A stretch of DNA of 64,000 bases from Chlamydomonas reinhardtii (GCF_000002595.2 NC_057010.1:1119809-1183808), one strand, 5' to 3'. Numbered from the stretch's first letter, positions 12,700-25,050 are shown. The notes: generated by a model from the letters alone, not told the origin. Translations and numbers: made by a program.

Positions 12700-12830
12700 G
12701 CATAACCGCCCATACCCCCTAAACGACAACGGTTTTGTCCGCGGGGGGGCCCCATGGATTTCGGGGCATGAGGTCCGGCACTCCGTGTCCTACCCCCTTG
12801 GCCTCGCCAATACTCAATCGATACTGCCAA
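12700..12830 (+). repeat. Dispersed repeat, copy A
   Basis: The stretch with 'CCCCCTAAACGACAACGG', 'TTTTGTCCGCGGGGGGG', 'GGATTTCGGGGCATGAGG' and 'CGGCACTCCGTGTCCTACC' closely parallels 48350-48475 on the same strand, in the same order. Neither copy is in a gene. The likeness begins and ends abruptly, as for a diverged mobile element, but I see no terminal repeats and no encoded protein. Confidence 0.5.
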
Positions 12831-13909
12831 TCATCACGACAGGCTGAGGTCCGCAGTTTGGCGAGCGCGCGCGCGCGCAGTCGTGCTGCCCAGGTTATGT
12901 GCTTCGCACGCTATCATGATTGTACGTGGGCATTGCAGGACGCTGGCAAGTCCGGGCCAATCGTGTTGATGGGGTTGGCGCGAGGTACGTATCTTTGCCG
13001 TGCACAGCAATTTGCTGTCTGCACCCGTTGCCTCCTTGTCTGCGTATGCTTGCGTCCTTTGCCGCCCCTGCGGAGGATTCGTTTGCGTTGGCTGCTTGTG
13101 GCTTCCTGGTGTCGCACGGCATGCACCGCACGCGCCCATGCCGACCGCAGTGCGACCGGGATGAGCCATGCAGCGATCGTGCTGTCGTTACTTCCTCGGC
13201 CGCCCGGCGCCCTTGCTCTTTTATTTAACCGCATCCATCACGTCCCCGTACTTAGTGTTCTTCGTTTAGTCACCCCGCGCAGCGCACAGCCATAACAGCC
13301 ACAGCCTGCAGCCCGGCTTGCGCACCATGTCCTCGCGGTTGCTTTGGGGTTGACGTTGCTTGCCTCGCGCCTAGCGCCATAGCTTCTACGCTGCAGTGCA
13401 TCACGCCTCCTGTCCCTCCCTCCCTCCCTCCCTTACATGTCGTGCTGGGCACCGGTGGCGCTGGTGTTCTCCAGGTTGGTTTCGGGCGCATCCTTTCTGG
13501 TAGTCCCAACGCCAGCCCGGCCGGCGTCGTCCAGCCCCGCCATCCCAATACAGCAGCCACCTTCCGTCAGCCAGCCATGGGCGCGACCGTCCACAGCGTT
13601 TACCGTCGGTTACGAGGTAACATGTGAATTCGCAACTTGCGCTACTGACTGCCTACTCTCGTGCCGCCTGCAAGCCCACTCCGCCTTCCGCTCTGGTCTA
13701 CGTACGCATTAGTTCCGCAACACTTGTCAATAAGCTTCCTGAGTGCAAGGCCGGACTGTGGGCACAACCAGAGGGTACACGTGGGCGCCTCATAACCTTC
13801 ACATAAACTTGAATCTGCTGGGCCCTTGGACTCATCATGTACGCATGGCCGTGCTGTACATCCCACAGTCAGAATCTGGATAGGATTATGAGCTTCGTCA
13901 CCATAATGG

Positions 13910-13914
13910 TTACA
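13910..13914 (-). terminator. TGTAA polyadenylation signal of ELIP copy 1
   Basis: TTACA on the plus strand reads TGTAA on the gene strand, about 540 bases after the stop codon. The same signal is kept in copy 2 at 16758-16762, and the duplicated segment ends just beyond it. Confidence 0.5.
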
Positions 13915-14454
13915 TTTGTGTGTGCAAGCACACAGGGTTGCGGGCCGCACACCACTTACTCCATGCCATCAAAAGAATTCTCCAGCAGACATAGGCCAGC
14001 TGGCACTGCACTCAATCTCTCGGGTCCTCTCACATTTGCTTCCTACTCTGGGTCAGTCACACTCCGCTTGCAAGGCTAGTGCTCGCCAAAATCATCCCTC
14101 CTAACAGCTTCTCTCATACACACGCTCTCACTTCAGGAACAAGACATTAACACTTTAAATACGCAGTCTGTGCTGGAAGCTTGCTGTGCCCTTTCGGTGA
14201 CAGGCACTGCATTACCCACGGCACACTCTCAATCAACCACTCACGGAACAAGGCCGTAAACAGAAAACAATGCGTGCATCAAGCCGCACCAATGCAGGGC
14301 GCCACTCTTTGTAGTTACCAGACACATCTTCCCAACCACAGGGGCAGTGGCCGGTGCCTGACTAGTGCATGGGGAAAATACAAGGTCGTTGCTAACTGTA
14401 ATCCAAACCAGAAACAAGAATCACTCAGCTTGCAACTGCAAATCAGCAGCACAT

Positions 14455-15368
14455 TTAGCCCAGCAGGGCGGAGCCCTTCACCAGCTCCACGATCAGCAGG
14501 CCAGCGAAGCCCAGCTGCGCGACGCGGCCCAGGGTCAGCTCGAGGCCGGGGGTGAAGGGGCCGAAGGAGCGGGAGTCCACGTTCAGAGAGTGCACCATCT
14601 TGGGCACCAGGGTCGCCATGGTGGTCAGCAGCACGACGGCGAAGAACAGCAGGGTGCTGGTGCCGAAGGGAGCCTCAACAATCTCGCCGTCAACGTACTG
14701 CAGGGTTAAAGGAAGAGGAAGAAAGGCAAACAGGTTAGTGCACTGAGTAGGCGTAGGGCGGCAATGCATGCGACGCACAGTCTTGCAACAAGGCTTCGCA
14801 TACCCAATACTTGTAATCCTCACCTTGCCGGCGATCTGGCTGAAGATGGATTGGTGGGTCAGAGACTCGGACACCACAGCGGCCACGAAGCCCAGCATGG
14901 CGGAGCGGCCGTTGATGGCCTCCTGGACGGGGCCCAGAATGTTCAGGGTGGCAGCGGGGCTCTCGCCGCTCACGTTGGAGGCCAGGGGAGCAGGGGCGGG
15001 GGTGGGGGTAGGCGCGGAGGTGGAGGGAGCCGACTCGTCCTGCGGGGGAGGCAAGGGAGCACAACTGTCAGGAAACGGGCAGTGAAGGCACAAGGCGGAG
15101 AAGGCGGGGAGGGCGCGACGTGGCCGGCGCTAATGCCAGACTCAGTTTTGCGTGAGCCTGGCAGAAAACGTAACGCCTCATGCTCACCCTACTCACGCAT
15201 GAAACACTATATTGCTCCCATCTACATTGCCGAACCCTTGAGAACCTGGCTCACCTGGGGAGCCGCACGGATGGGGGCCATCCGAGTCTTGACGACGAAG
15301 CGGCAAGCAGGGCGCTGGGTCGGGGCCACAGCCATGCGACGACCAGCAATCATGGTAGCGGACTGCAT
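14455..15368 (-). CDS. ELIP: Early light-induced protein (ELIP), copy 1
   Basis: Exons 15255-15368, 14824-15039 and 14455-14697 join in phase to 190 residues. The first exon (38 residues, basic, Thr/Ala/Arg-rich) is a chloroplast transit peptide, followed by a Ser/Pro/Thr-rich stretch. Three hydrophobic helices follow: one at about 70-97 carrying the light-harvesting type motif 'EAINGRSAMLGF', one at about 122-142, and one at about 163-183 (LGRVAQLGFAGLLIVELV). ELIPs belong to the LHC superfamily, bind chlorophyll and carotenoids in thylakoid membranes, and protect during high light. A TATA box lies about 120 bases upstream. The protein is identical to copy 2; base differences in the coding region are silent. 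A carotene-biosynthesis-related (CBR) name would describe the same family. Confidence 0.92.
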
Positions 15369-15487
15369 CTTTTCGAAGTGGTTTCAAGCCGAAAGGCGAA
15401 ATAACAGATGCAGGATGTTACGGGGTGTGGAGTAGTGTTGTGGAGTGAGCGATGAAGTAAGTTATGCAGTGCAGTGAAATCGTAATG

Positions 15488-15495
15488 TATTTATA
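15488..15495 (-). promoter_or_regulatory. TATA box of ELIP copy 1
   Basis: TATAAATA on the gene strand, 120 bases upstream of the ATG at 15368. The same box is kept in copy 2 and implies a leader of about 90 bases. The next 400 bases upstream are also conserved between the copies and should hold the light-response elements. Confidence 0.7.
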
Positions 15496-15900
15496 GCTTG
15501 GGGATGCCTGCATGGGCCACACAGTTGGCGCTGGTCCGGAGCCTCAGAGACCGAGCGGCCCAGAACGCTCGCAGCCGCAGAATCGCGGCTTTAACGAAGC
15601 TGCAACCACCGGGGTCCACGCCGGCTTCGATACATTCTACGTCAATAATAGCAAATAGAAGCTACATACATAAACACGGTAACGAAGTTGTCAGTGCTGG
15701 CCCGGTGCAGTCTGTGCAGTCCGGGGTCGGGCCACGGGTCGGGCCAGGGGAATCCCGACTCCGGGCGCATCAACCCCCGGCTCGCCGGGGCCTTCGCAAA
15801 GAATCTATGTCTCAAGTGCAAACCATGCAAGTCCTGTGCCACATCAACATGGTATGCACGCAGCGGTCCCCGCAGTCCAACAGCTGCGTTGGCAGGCAGC

Positions 15901-16740
15901 AAGCGCCCTACGGTAATACGGTAGGTACATCGCACGCATATGGCGGCACAGCTGCCTATGATAGACAGCTGCAAGCATCGGATGGAGCTACGCACAAGCT
16001 ACTTTCCGTACATTTCCCTGCTCCATCACACCCCCCTTCTGTGGATGACTCAGGTCTTTCCACCTTCAGTACCCAAGGGAACCCCCAGCCCCACGCCCCA
16101 GCCCCTCCGTCGTACTCCCGTCGTCCACGCAGTGCCTGGCAGTGCCGGATGCCTGGGCCAGCCAACACGGGTGCTACCCCTCATCCCACACACCTGAATG
16201 TCCATGCGGGGGCTGGCTCGAGATGAGGAGTACACACGGTAATACCGATCACGCCCACTGTTTGCTTGCGCATTCGCATGCACAGTGTCAACCCGTGTTC
16301 CCCTTGTCCTTTCGTTGACACCAAATCCTAGTGGCACCAAGCACAATTAATATGGAGATGCGCCAACCACCATGACAAAGTTACTGCCCGAAGTCGTTCG
16401 CACTGTCCAGTGTCTGGTTACGACAGCATGCGTGTATTCATCACGCTGGCAAACCCGTGCCAATTTTGCCATGGCAGGTGGCGGCTGGCACGTGTCATTG
16501 TCGCAGGGACACTGACGTGGACAGATGCGCCATGTTTGCTCCGCTCGGCTATGTAAAACATACTGATGCACCCGTGAAAGGTCCTAGAGTTTCCGGATCC
16601 CTGGGCCCCTTGCATAATAGACAGGCGCAGGTATCCGACCTGGTGTGAGGTAGACTGCGTGAGCGTGGGGCACCGGAATCGTGACCGGAATACCGTCGCG
16701 GGTACGCGTGCGTTGCAAGGGAGAGTACACTGCATCACGT
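15901..16740. other. Spacer between the two ELIP units
   Basis: About 840 bases with no likeness to the duplicated units. I see no gene: the open frames here have no recognisable motif. It contains a small hairpin near 16458-16494 with arms CGTGCCA/TGGCACG. No target-site duplications or element ends are visible at its borders. Confidence 0.5.
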
Positions 16741-16757
16741 CTTCGTCACCATAGTGG

Positions 16758-16762
16758 TTACA
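16758..16762 (-). terminator. TGTAA polyadenylation signal of ELIP copy 2
   Basis: TTACA on the plus strand, at the same relative place as in copy 1, about 540 bases after the stop codon. Confidence 0.5.
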
Positions 16763-17303
16763 GTCTGTGTGTGCAAGCACACACGGTTGCGGGCTGCATA
16801 CTACTTACTCCACGCCATCAAAAGAATTCTCCAGCAGCCATAGGCCGGCTGGCACTGCACTCAATCTCTCGGGTCCTCTCACATTTGCTTCCTACTCTGG
16901 GTCAGTCACACTCCGCTTGCAAGGCTAGTGCTCGCCAAAATCGTCCCTCCTAACAGCTTCTCTCATACACACGCTCTCACTTCAGGAACAAGACATTAAC
17001 ACTTTAAATACGCAGTCTGTGCTGGAAGCTTGCTGTGCCCTTTCGGTGACAGGCACTGCATTACCCACGGCACACTCTCAATCAACCACTCACGGAACAA
17101 GGCCGTAAACAGAAAACAATGCGTGCATCAAGCCGCACCAATGCAGGGCGCCACTCTTTGCAGTTACCAGACACATCTTCCCAACCACAGGGGCAGTGGC
17201 CGGTGCCTAACCAGTGCATGGGGAAAATACAAGGTCGTTGCTAACTATAATCCAAACCAGAAACAAGAATCGCTCGGCTTGCAGCTGCAAATCAGCAGCA
17301 CAT

Positions 17304-18228
17304 TTAGCCCAGCAGGGCGGAGCCCTTCACCAGCTCCACGATCAGCAGGCCAGCGAAGCCCAGCTGCGCGACGCGGCCCAGGGTCAGCTCGAGGCCGGGG
17401 GTGAAGGGGCCGAAGGAGCGGGAGTCCACGTTCAGAGAGTGCACCATCTTGGGCACCAGGGTCGCCATGGTGGTCAGCAGCACGACGGCGAAGAACAGCA
17501 GAGTGCTGGTGCCGAAGGGAGCCTCAACAATTTCGCCGTCAACGTACTGCAGGGTTAAAGGAAGAGGAAGAAAGGCAAACAGGTCAGTGCACCGAGTAGG
17601 CGTAGAGCGGGTAGGAAAGAAGCTGTGCATGCGACGCACAGTCTTGCAACAAGGCTTCGCATACCCAATGCTTGTATTAATCCTCACCTTGCCGGCGATC
17701 TGGCTGAAGATGGATTGGTGGGTCAGAGACTCGGACACCACAGCGGCCACGAAGCCCAGCATGGCGGAGCGGCCGTTGATGGCCTCCTGGACGGGGCCCA
17801 GAATGTTCAGGGTGGCAGCGGGGCTCTCGCCGCTCACGTTGGAGGCCAGGGGAGCAGGGGCGGGGGTGGGGGTAGGGGCGGAGGTGGACGGAGCCGACTC
17901 GTCCTGCGGGGAGGCAAGGGCATGAGGGAGCACAATTGTTAGGAAACGGGCGGTGAAGGCACAAGGCCACCGAGGCTGAGGACGGCGCGACGTGGCCAGC
18001 GCTCGCGCGCGCCTGCAGAATACGTAACGCATCTCGCTCCACCCGCTAATTGCATAAAACACTACGGTGCATTGCTCCCACATACATTGCCGAACCCTTG
18101 AGAAGCTGGCTCACCTGGGGAGCCGCACGGATGGGGGCCATCCGAGTCTTGACGACGAAGCGGCAAGCAGGGCGCTGGGTCGGGGCCACAGCCATGCGAC
18201 GACCAGCAATCATGGTAGCGGACTGCAT
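17304..18228 (-). CDS. ELIP: Early light-induced protein (ELIP), copy 2
   Basis: Exons 18115-18228, 17688-17903 and 17304-17546 have the same lengths as in copy 1 (114, 216 and 243 bases) and give the same 190-residue protein: transit peptide, Pro/Thr-rich linker and three thylakoid-membrane helices with 'EAINGRSAMLGF' in the first. The three codon-level differences I noted (for example ATC/ATT near the third-exon start and a GGG/GAG-strand change nearby) do not change residues. Intron 2 has extra bases near 17608-17625. Both copies keep the promoter, so both are probably expressed, and dosage is a likely reason for keeping them. Copy order suggests unequal crossing-over but does not say which is older. 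Confidence 0.92.
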
Positions 18229-18347
18229 CTTTTCGAAGTGGTTTTAAGCAGAAAGGCGAAATAACAGATGCAGGATGTTACGGGGTGTGGAGTAGTGTTG
18301 TGGAGTGAGCGATGAAGTAAGTTATGCAGTGCAGTGAAATCGTAATG

Positions 18348-18355
18348 TATTTATA
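18348..18355 (-). promoter_or_regulatory. TATA box of ELIP copy 2
   Basis: TATAAATA on the gene strand, 120 bases upstream of the ATG at 18228, identical in place and sequence to copy 1. Confidence 0.7.
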
Positions 18356-19100
18356 GCTTGGGGATGCCTGCATGGGCCACACAGTTGGCGCTGGTCCGGA
18401 GCCTCAGAGACCGAGCGGCCCAGAACGCTCGCAGCCGCAGAATCGCGGCTTTAACGAAGCTGCAACCACCGGGGTCCACGCCGGCTCCGGTGCATTCTAC
18501 GTCAATAATAGCAAATAGAAGCTACATACATAAACACTGTAATGAAGATGTCAGTGCTGGCCCGGTGCAGTCTGTGCAGTCCGGGGTCGGGCCGGGGAAA
18601 TCCCGACTCCAGGCGCATCACCCCCCGGCTCGCCGGGGCCTTCGCAAAGAATATATGTCTCAAGTGCAAACCATGCAAGTCCTGTGCCACATCAACATGG
18701 TATGCACGCAGCGGTCCCCGCAGACCGCAGTCCCGGGGCGCCAACAGCTGTGCCAACAGCTGCGTTGGCAGCAGCAGACGCCTTGGCCGCGCCAGCGCTG
18801 GCCACCGGTGCCAGGAGTGCAGCTGCGCGGCACCATTCAGGCTGCGACGTAATCTCGCAGTCGTAACCGCCCCGTGCAATGTGCCCACCTTGAACCAGCG
18901 GTCTTGCCCAGCAACGAGTAGTGACCCTGGGGGCCAGGGGGCCGAGGGACGCCGAGGGAGAGGCCGCGTATGCATGGTCGCAGGTCGACCGCTGGCAAGC
19001 GCAACCTAATGCAATATCTCGGCAGTAGCAACCAACGGGGCAAACAGATGCCGGGAGCTGCATCTGTATTACACTGTAGGGATTGCGTATTCTCATTGTA

Positions 19101-19175
19101 GCGCCGCAGCTTGTGGCAGCCCAGGCAGCCAAGGACGGCGCGGTGGTTCGCCGATTCCTGCTGCCGGTGGATTAG
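19101..19175 (+). pseudogene. PhyH-like C-terminal gene fragment, forward
   Basis: Twenty-five codons read 'APQLVAAQAAKDGAVVRRF' and then LLPVD and a stop. They parallel 'LPQLVAAKDGAVARHRLLPV' near the C-terminus of the phytanoyl-CoA dioxygenase-like gene at 62779, with a three-residue insertion. No upstream part of that gene is present, so this is a detached piece. It is host-gene derived, not a mobile-element gene. Confidence 0.6.
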
Positions 19176-19212
19176 GTACCATGGGTGTTAGCAGACTTAG
19201 CACACCTGCGCA

Positions 19213-19295
19213 CCTCTGGTAGCAGGAGGTCGCGTGCCACCAGGGGGGGCCTCCCCTGCGTGCCACTGCACCGTCCATGCCATCCTTGGAGGCTC
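19213..19295 (-). pseudogene. PhyH-like C-terminal gene fragment, reverse
   Basis: On the minus strand 'MDGAVARR' and the bases around it parallel the same 'KDGAVARHRLLP' segment, interrupted by about 20 inserted bases. With the forward piece 38 bases away it forms a degenerate inverted pair. More decayed than the forward copy. Confidence 0.45.
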
Positions 19296-20051
19296 ACCAG
19301 AACTGGGATTCAGGGGTGCACCAGATGGTTGAGGACTTTGGCAGTATCGCAAGGGGTTAAAACCTAGGTTATAATCGGGTTGTCCTAGGAAATGCGTTAG
19401 GGGGTGGGGATGGGGGAAGGGTGGTGCCTGGGCGGAGGGGAGGCGACGGGATGGCTGGAGCCTGCACGTAGACATCATCGACGCTGTCCTGTCACTGCCC
19501 GGCTTGCCAAGTCAAGTGATTCCCAGTTTATTCACCGTGGCTCCATATAGACTAGACACACATCCATCAGTAGCTTCTCGGCTAGCCATCGCGAACAAAC
19601 TTGTGCATGCGTTGCAACTTGCAAAACTTGCTCATCGTTCAACGGGTCGCTCGCAGATTTGATGGCTTCCTAGAGGCTCGTAGTTATTAAGTTGCTTGGC
19701 AGCGCCGTGTGCAGTGGCCGCGAACTCCTTCACGCGTCAGCATTGGGATGCGCTTGTTGTTGAAGGGCCCAGTCGGGTAGGTGGACCTGAGTACGCACGT
19801 AGGATGAAGCGCACGCAATGCTGGACGGCGCGAGTGTGCGGTGGTCGGTGCGCGACTACCATGCGCTTGCAACGCAGGTCGCAATGCAGGAGTCCGGCGC
19901 CCCATACTGATAGCCAAGAGGTATGTGTGATGTTTCAGCGATATAGTAGGCAGCGCCCTTGTTCGCCGCCGCTGACTGGATGGATTACCGTTGCCCAGGC
20001 TTAACAGTTCCTTCGCCGCGCAGGTGCCGAAGCAGGCCTGGAGGTCAAGCC

Positions 20052-23000
20052 ATGCCAAGCCCCAAAGATACGTCAAGGTTAGTCAGTGAGCTGGCAGCGC
20101 GTCAGGCAGGCGTAACTTTGTTGGGGGTGCTTGCAGTGCAGAGAGGGGCCGCACCTGAGTTATCCCGTCGTTACCTGGACGCACGCACCTTGCTGCCTTC
20201 CTCACCTGCCTGCCCACCTCGCCTCCTGCCCCGCTCTCACCAGGCGGGCGCTGCGCCGCACCCCTCCTCCACCAGCACCGCCACGGCCACCGCATCCGCC
20301 CTCGCCTCCAACTCGCCCTCCGTCTTCTCAAAACTCGGCCTCGGCAGCCGCACCAGCGACACCGTAGACGCCACCCCCTTCACCTCTTCTGCCTCCTCCC
20401 ACCTCGAGCTCGGCCCCGGCGGCGCAGCCGCTGCCGTCCTCTCCAGCGGCGCCGGCGGAGCCGGTGCCGCCCTCGTCCGCTCGCTGCGCCACGCCGCCAG
20501 CCGCCTCGGCACCTCGATTGAGCGGCTGCTGTACGACGGCGTTGCAGAGAGCATGCCGGCCTGGTCGCCGGGGCAGGCGTGCGCAGTGCTGATGACGTTG
20601 GCGCTGCTGCGCCGCCGCCCCGACGACGAATGGCTGTCGGAGTTCTACGCCCTCACCGCGGCGCGGCTGTCCGAGTGCAACGAGGCAGAGCTCGCCATGC
20701 TCAGCTACGGTCTGAGCGAGCTGGCCCTCACGCCGCCGCAGCCCTGGGGAGAGGCGTTGCTGGCCGCCGCGATGGCGCTCGCCGAGGCGACTGCGCCAGC
20801 GGTGACAGCAGCGGCGGGAGCAGCGGCGGCGCAGCCGCCGCTGGGCACGGAGGAGGAGCTCGAGGGGCCGCCAACGGAGGCAGCAGCGGCTGTGCCGCTG
20901 CGGCACCGGCCGCAGGTGCGGCCGGTGCTGAACGGGCCCAGCGCGGCGGCGGCAGCAAACCCCGCCGCCGCGGCGGGCGAGAAGGGTGGTCTGGCAGTGC
21001 TGGCGGCGACACTCAAGTCGCTGGTGGGTGCTGGTGGCCTGGGCGCCGCGCCGGCCGCCAGCCGCCGCCGCAGCCCGGTCTACACAGCCTCGCCGCCGAC
21101 GCCCTACCCCTCCGCCGCCACCTCAGTCGACGGGGCCGCAGGTGCGCCCGCGTCCTTGTCAGCCTCGGATCCGGATCTGGTGTTGGTACGGCCGATTAAC
21201 AGCGCGTACGACATGGAGGACGTAATGTACGGCACGAGCTCGCGCGAGGGCCGCAGCAGCGCCATCGCAGAGCTGCTAATGGAGCCGGCGGCGGCTCTGT
21301 GGGGCGGCGTGCAGCGCGCCGCCTCTGCCGCGACGGCGGCGGCGCGGCGGCAGCGCGCGGGCAGTGAGCTGGTGACGGTGGTGTACAACCTCACGGCTGC
21401 TGGAGTGCGGGTGGAGTCGATATGGCTGGGGCGCTTCCTGGAGGTGGGTGGCTGTCAGCGTGTAAGGGCTGAAGTAAGAGCACGGAAAAGGAGACGTGCC
21501 GCGGCAACGTTTTGACGGCCTGGGCAGAGTCTAGCATGCAACTTCAGGAGTTGGGCCCGAAACGACTTAAGCTGTGTTCTCGAGCTGTGTCGCAACCTGC
21601 CGCTGCCGCGCCACCCCGCAGGCCATGGGCCCCCGCCTGCGCGACCTGTCCGGCTGCGACCTGCGCTGCCTGCTGCTGGTGGCGGCGGAGGCGTGCGGTC
21701 CTGACGTGATGTGCCCCGAGCCGCCCAGTCGGGACTGGCAGGCGCAGCTGTACGCGCGCATGGACGGCGTCAACTGGTCGCTGCAGGGCCGCAACCTCGT
21801 GGGTGAGAGCGGGGCTGCTGGGTGGGCGCGTGGTCTTGGAAACAACCCAGGACACAGGATTGAGCCTGTGTGCGGTTGCCGGTGGGGCGACATGCCCGAG
21901 TCCAACGCGGGGCACCTGGCTGTGGCTGCGCCCCCTGCGCTACCTGTGCCCTGTGCCTAGGACCCTGGACATGCATCCAGTGCGGCCGCTGAGGGGTCCT
22001 ATGCTGGCAGTGGTTTTTGTACGCTCCAGCGCTTGGCGGCGAAGTCGCGCACGTTAAGCCTTTTTGGCCCATGGCAGTTTCGTAACCAGCCCTCACTCGG
22101 CCGCGCATCTCGCAGGCTGCCTGGACTCGATTGCGACGCTGGGCCTGCGGCCGCCGGCGCCCTGGGTGCGCCGCCAGCTGGTCGCCCTGCAGCCCAGCTT
22201 GCCGGCGCTGCCCAACTCCTGCCTCGTGCAGCTGGCCCCGCTGCTCACCGCGCTGCCGTTGCCGCAGCCCGCAGCCGCCGCGGCCCCCGCCGCCGCCGCT
22301 GCCTCCGCCGCGTCCACCGCTGCATCTGGCGGCAATGTCAGCGCTAGCAGCAACCGCAAGTGGTTCGACGCGTGGATGTCGGACTACCGAACCGTGGTGT
22401 GGGAGCGCCGCAGCAGCCTCACCGCAGCCAGCCTGCTGTCCATCATGACAGGCGTCGCGGCCGTAACGCCCGGTCAGCTGACGGCGCCGCCGGCAGCCGC
22501 CGGCATGCCCGCCACCGCCACCGCCGCCTCGGCGCCGGCTGCCAACTCGCTGTTGCGCTCACGTGCGTCGGTTATGCCGTACATGGAATGGCGGGCACAG
22601 ATGGCGGCGGCGGTGGCGGCGCTGCTGCCTGGGTCCAGCCTTGTGGAGCTGTGTGAGGCGTGGCAGGCGCTGGCGGAGGCGGAGGGGCAGGTGGCGGAGG
22701 CGCAGGGCGACGTGAGCGGCAGCGGCGGCCCGGCGCTGTCCAAGGAGGTGCACGAGCTGCGCGAGCTGGTGGCGGCCTGGTGGGTGTCACGGGGGTGGTG
22801 GGGACGTGTGGGTGGCGTGGTCGTGCGGGTGGTGCGGTGTGGGTGGGTGGGTGGTATGGTTGCGGGCAAGACCGCAAGCCCGCAAGACCGCAAGAAAGAC
22901 CGCATGCCTGACAACGCAGGACAGTGAATGGATGAAGTCGCTCGGCACGCGTGCCTCTAGCGTGCGAGGGGCCGTGTGTGCCGCGCCCGGTACTTGCGTG

Positions 23001-25050
23001 CGGGCCCTGTGTCCTGTGCCGAGCATGGCGGTAACACCGACGCACGCGGCCGCGGCTCTCTTCTGATCCCCTCGCGCAGGCTGGCGCAGAGCAGCAAGTC
23101 GCAGCTGTCCGCCTCGGACGTGCCGCACGTGCTGTCCTCGTTGGCGGCGGCGGGCGCACACGTGCCAGGCCCGGCGCTCGCGGCGCTGGTGGGCGCCTCG
23201 GAGCCGCTGCTGGGCGGGCTGACGTGCGGCGAGCTGGTGACGGTGGCGCTGTCGCTGGTGCGGCTGGCGTACAGGTGCGTCGGGAGGTGTCGGTCAGGGG
23301 AGGTGTCAATCAGGGGAGGTGTCGGTCAGGGGAGGTGCTGGTCGGTCAGGGAGGTGGAGCAGGCGAGGTGGAGCCAGGTGAAATTGAGGGGCGCAGCGTG
23401 TGCGTGCGGTTTTGGGGGCGGGCGGGCTGCACAAATGGATAAAAAGCGTCAGGAAGGCGCGTCAGCGTGTAAGAGCATGCTGTCGAAGCCACTGTTCTTG
23501 CAAGCAAAGTAGCCGATCGGGTTGGGAACAGAGTGGCCTACCCAGACTGCAGCAGGCCCGCGCACCACCGCTTTCATACTACTATTGGCCCCACTCATGA
23601 CCCCATCCCACGCCTCCGTGCCCGCCCCTTCCTCCCTGCCGCCCACACCCCACAGGCCCAACATGGCCTGGCAGTCGGCCTTCTGTGCCGCCAGCCGCCG
23701 CCGCCTGGGCGCCATGACGGCACCGCAGCGCGCCTCCCTGCTGGTCGCCGCCGCCTCCCTGGGGCTGCACCTGCCCGAGCCCTGGCTCCGAGACTTCTTC
23801 ACAATCTCCCTCGCGCCGGGCGCCCCCACCACCACCACCACCAACACCACCACCAACAACACCACCAGCCCCAGCAGCAGCGGCAGCAGTGGCAGTAGCA
23901 GTCGCAGTAGCAGCGCGGCGGCGGTGGGCGGCCCCGCCTCGCACCTGGGCGACGGGGTGGCACTGGACGGCACGCAGCTGGCCAACGTGCTGTGGGCGGT
24001 GTCGTGTGTGGCGCCGGAGCCGCCGGCGGCCTGGCTGACGGCGTGGGAGTATGCGTCCATGCCGCGCCTGCGGGAGCTGGGGCCCAACATGGTGAGAGCG
24101 CTGGAGCAACGCACGCGTGTGTGTAGTGTGGCAACGTTGTTCAGGGGCCAGAGGGCGCCCCTGGTAACTTAGGCATGTGTCCTCGCGTACAGATCTCCTT
24201 GATGTAGTCTTGCACAAGGCAAAGGATGTCAACGTCCTGACCGCTTGCGCCGGATTGACCCCAACGCCGCAACCACGCACCCCTTTCGCCCCCCCCTGCA
24301 ATCCTCCTCCTCCTCCTCCGTAGCTGGCTGTGGTGCTCAAGGCCATGTCCACTCTGCACTACCGGCCCAGCCGCGCCTGGCAGTCCGCCTACTTCACCGC
24401 CGTGCGCCGCCGCCTGTTCGCAGCCGGCGCCGCGCAGCTGCGGTGGCCCACTGCCGTCACCAGCCCCTCCACCGCGCCCTCCGCAGCTGACCTAGGGCCA
24501 CTTCCCGCCGCCAGCTCCACCACTACCAGTGCCAGCGCCAGCGCCGCTGTGGCAACTGCTCCCACCGCCTCTCAGTCTGGCGCTGCTGAATCGTCAATGG
24601 CCGCCTCCACCGCCTCCACCGACTCCGATGACACCACAACCGCTTGGCTGGACGCGGTCGATGACAGCGCCCCCAGCACCTACTCCGGTAGCGGCAGCAC
24701 CGGCAGCGGCAAGACCGGCCTCAACATGCTGTCGAACTCAGTGACACCTGAGAGCCTAAACAGTATTGTGTACTCCCTCGCAAGCTTGGATTTGGATCCG
24801 CCTGCGGCGTGGCTGGACGAGCTGATGGATGCTGTGCGGTGCAAGCTGTCCATGCTCAGCACGCTGGATCTCAGTGTGGTGCTGGCGTTCCTGGTGGCTC
24901 GCAACCACCGCCCCAACGACGAGTGGTGGGATTCCTTCCTGGAGGCGCTGCAGAGCCGCTTTGAGTCGCTGTCGGCAATCGAGATGGCCTCGCAGCTCAT
25001 CATGTGAGGCGGGCGGGCACGTGCGGGCTTGATCGCACAAGGGGAGATCA

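Larger units (their letters stand above)
11038..13892. other. Long non-coding stretch after the J-domain gene
   Basis: I find no convincing gene here. The first part is probably a long 3' untranslated region of the J-domain gene; the first TGTAA on the plus strand that I see lies at 12377-12381. Open frames in 11400-12470 have no family motif and poor codon use. A dispersed repeat lies at about 12700-12830, a (GC)n run at 12866-12880 and a CTCCC run near 13415-13435. At 13437-13627 a frame with a glycine-rich 'LGTGGAGVLQ' run hints at an old coding fragment, but nothing around it supports a gene. Confidence 0.5.
13893..15900. repeat. Tandem duplication unit 1 (ELIP copy 1)
   Basis: Almost the same sequence recurs from 16741 to about 18772, offset 2848 to 2870 bases. 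The shared part begins at 'CTTCGTCACCATA', just beyond the candidate polyadenylation signal, covers the whole ELIP gene with its introns, and runs about 500 bases upstream of the start codon. Differences are scattered substitutions plus small indels, mostly in the second intron and near the distal end. Between the units lie about 840 unrelated bases. Confidence 0.92.
16741..18772. repeat. Tandem duplication unit 2 (ELIP copy 2)
   Basis: Second direct copy of the unit described at 13893-15900. It includes the same exons, introns, TATA box and polyadenylation signal. The second intron is 8 bases longer. At the distal end, past about 18720, the two copies part after a small insertion. Confidence 0.92.
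18773..20051. other. Gene-poor stretch before the OPR gene
   Basis: No complete gene is visible. It holds two opposed fragments of a PhyH-like gene (19101-19295). An ATG at 19804 opens 39 codons rich in Arg, Ser and Thr up to a GTATGT donor at 19921; this could be a transit-peptide exon of the OPR gene, but I could not join it in phase with a clear acceptor. Confidence 0.4.

Noticed and set aside
13437-13627. Glycine-rich frame resembling a nucleotide-binding loop
   Set aside because: Only 61 codons, no further motif and no adjoining exon; left as a possible remnant.
15498-16226. A 242-codon plus-strand frame spanning the ELIP promoter
   Set aside because: It overlaps the TATA box and upstream region of ELIP copy 1, differs from the frame in copy 2, and has no motif.
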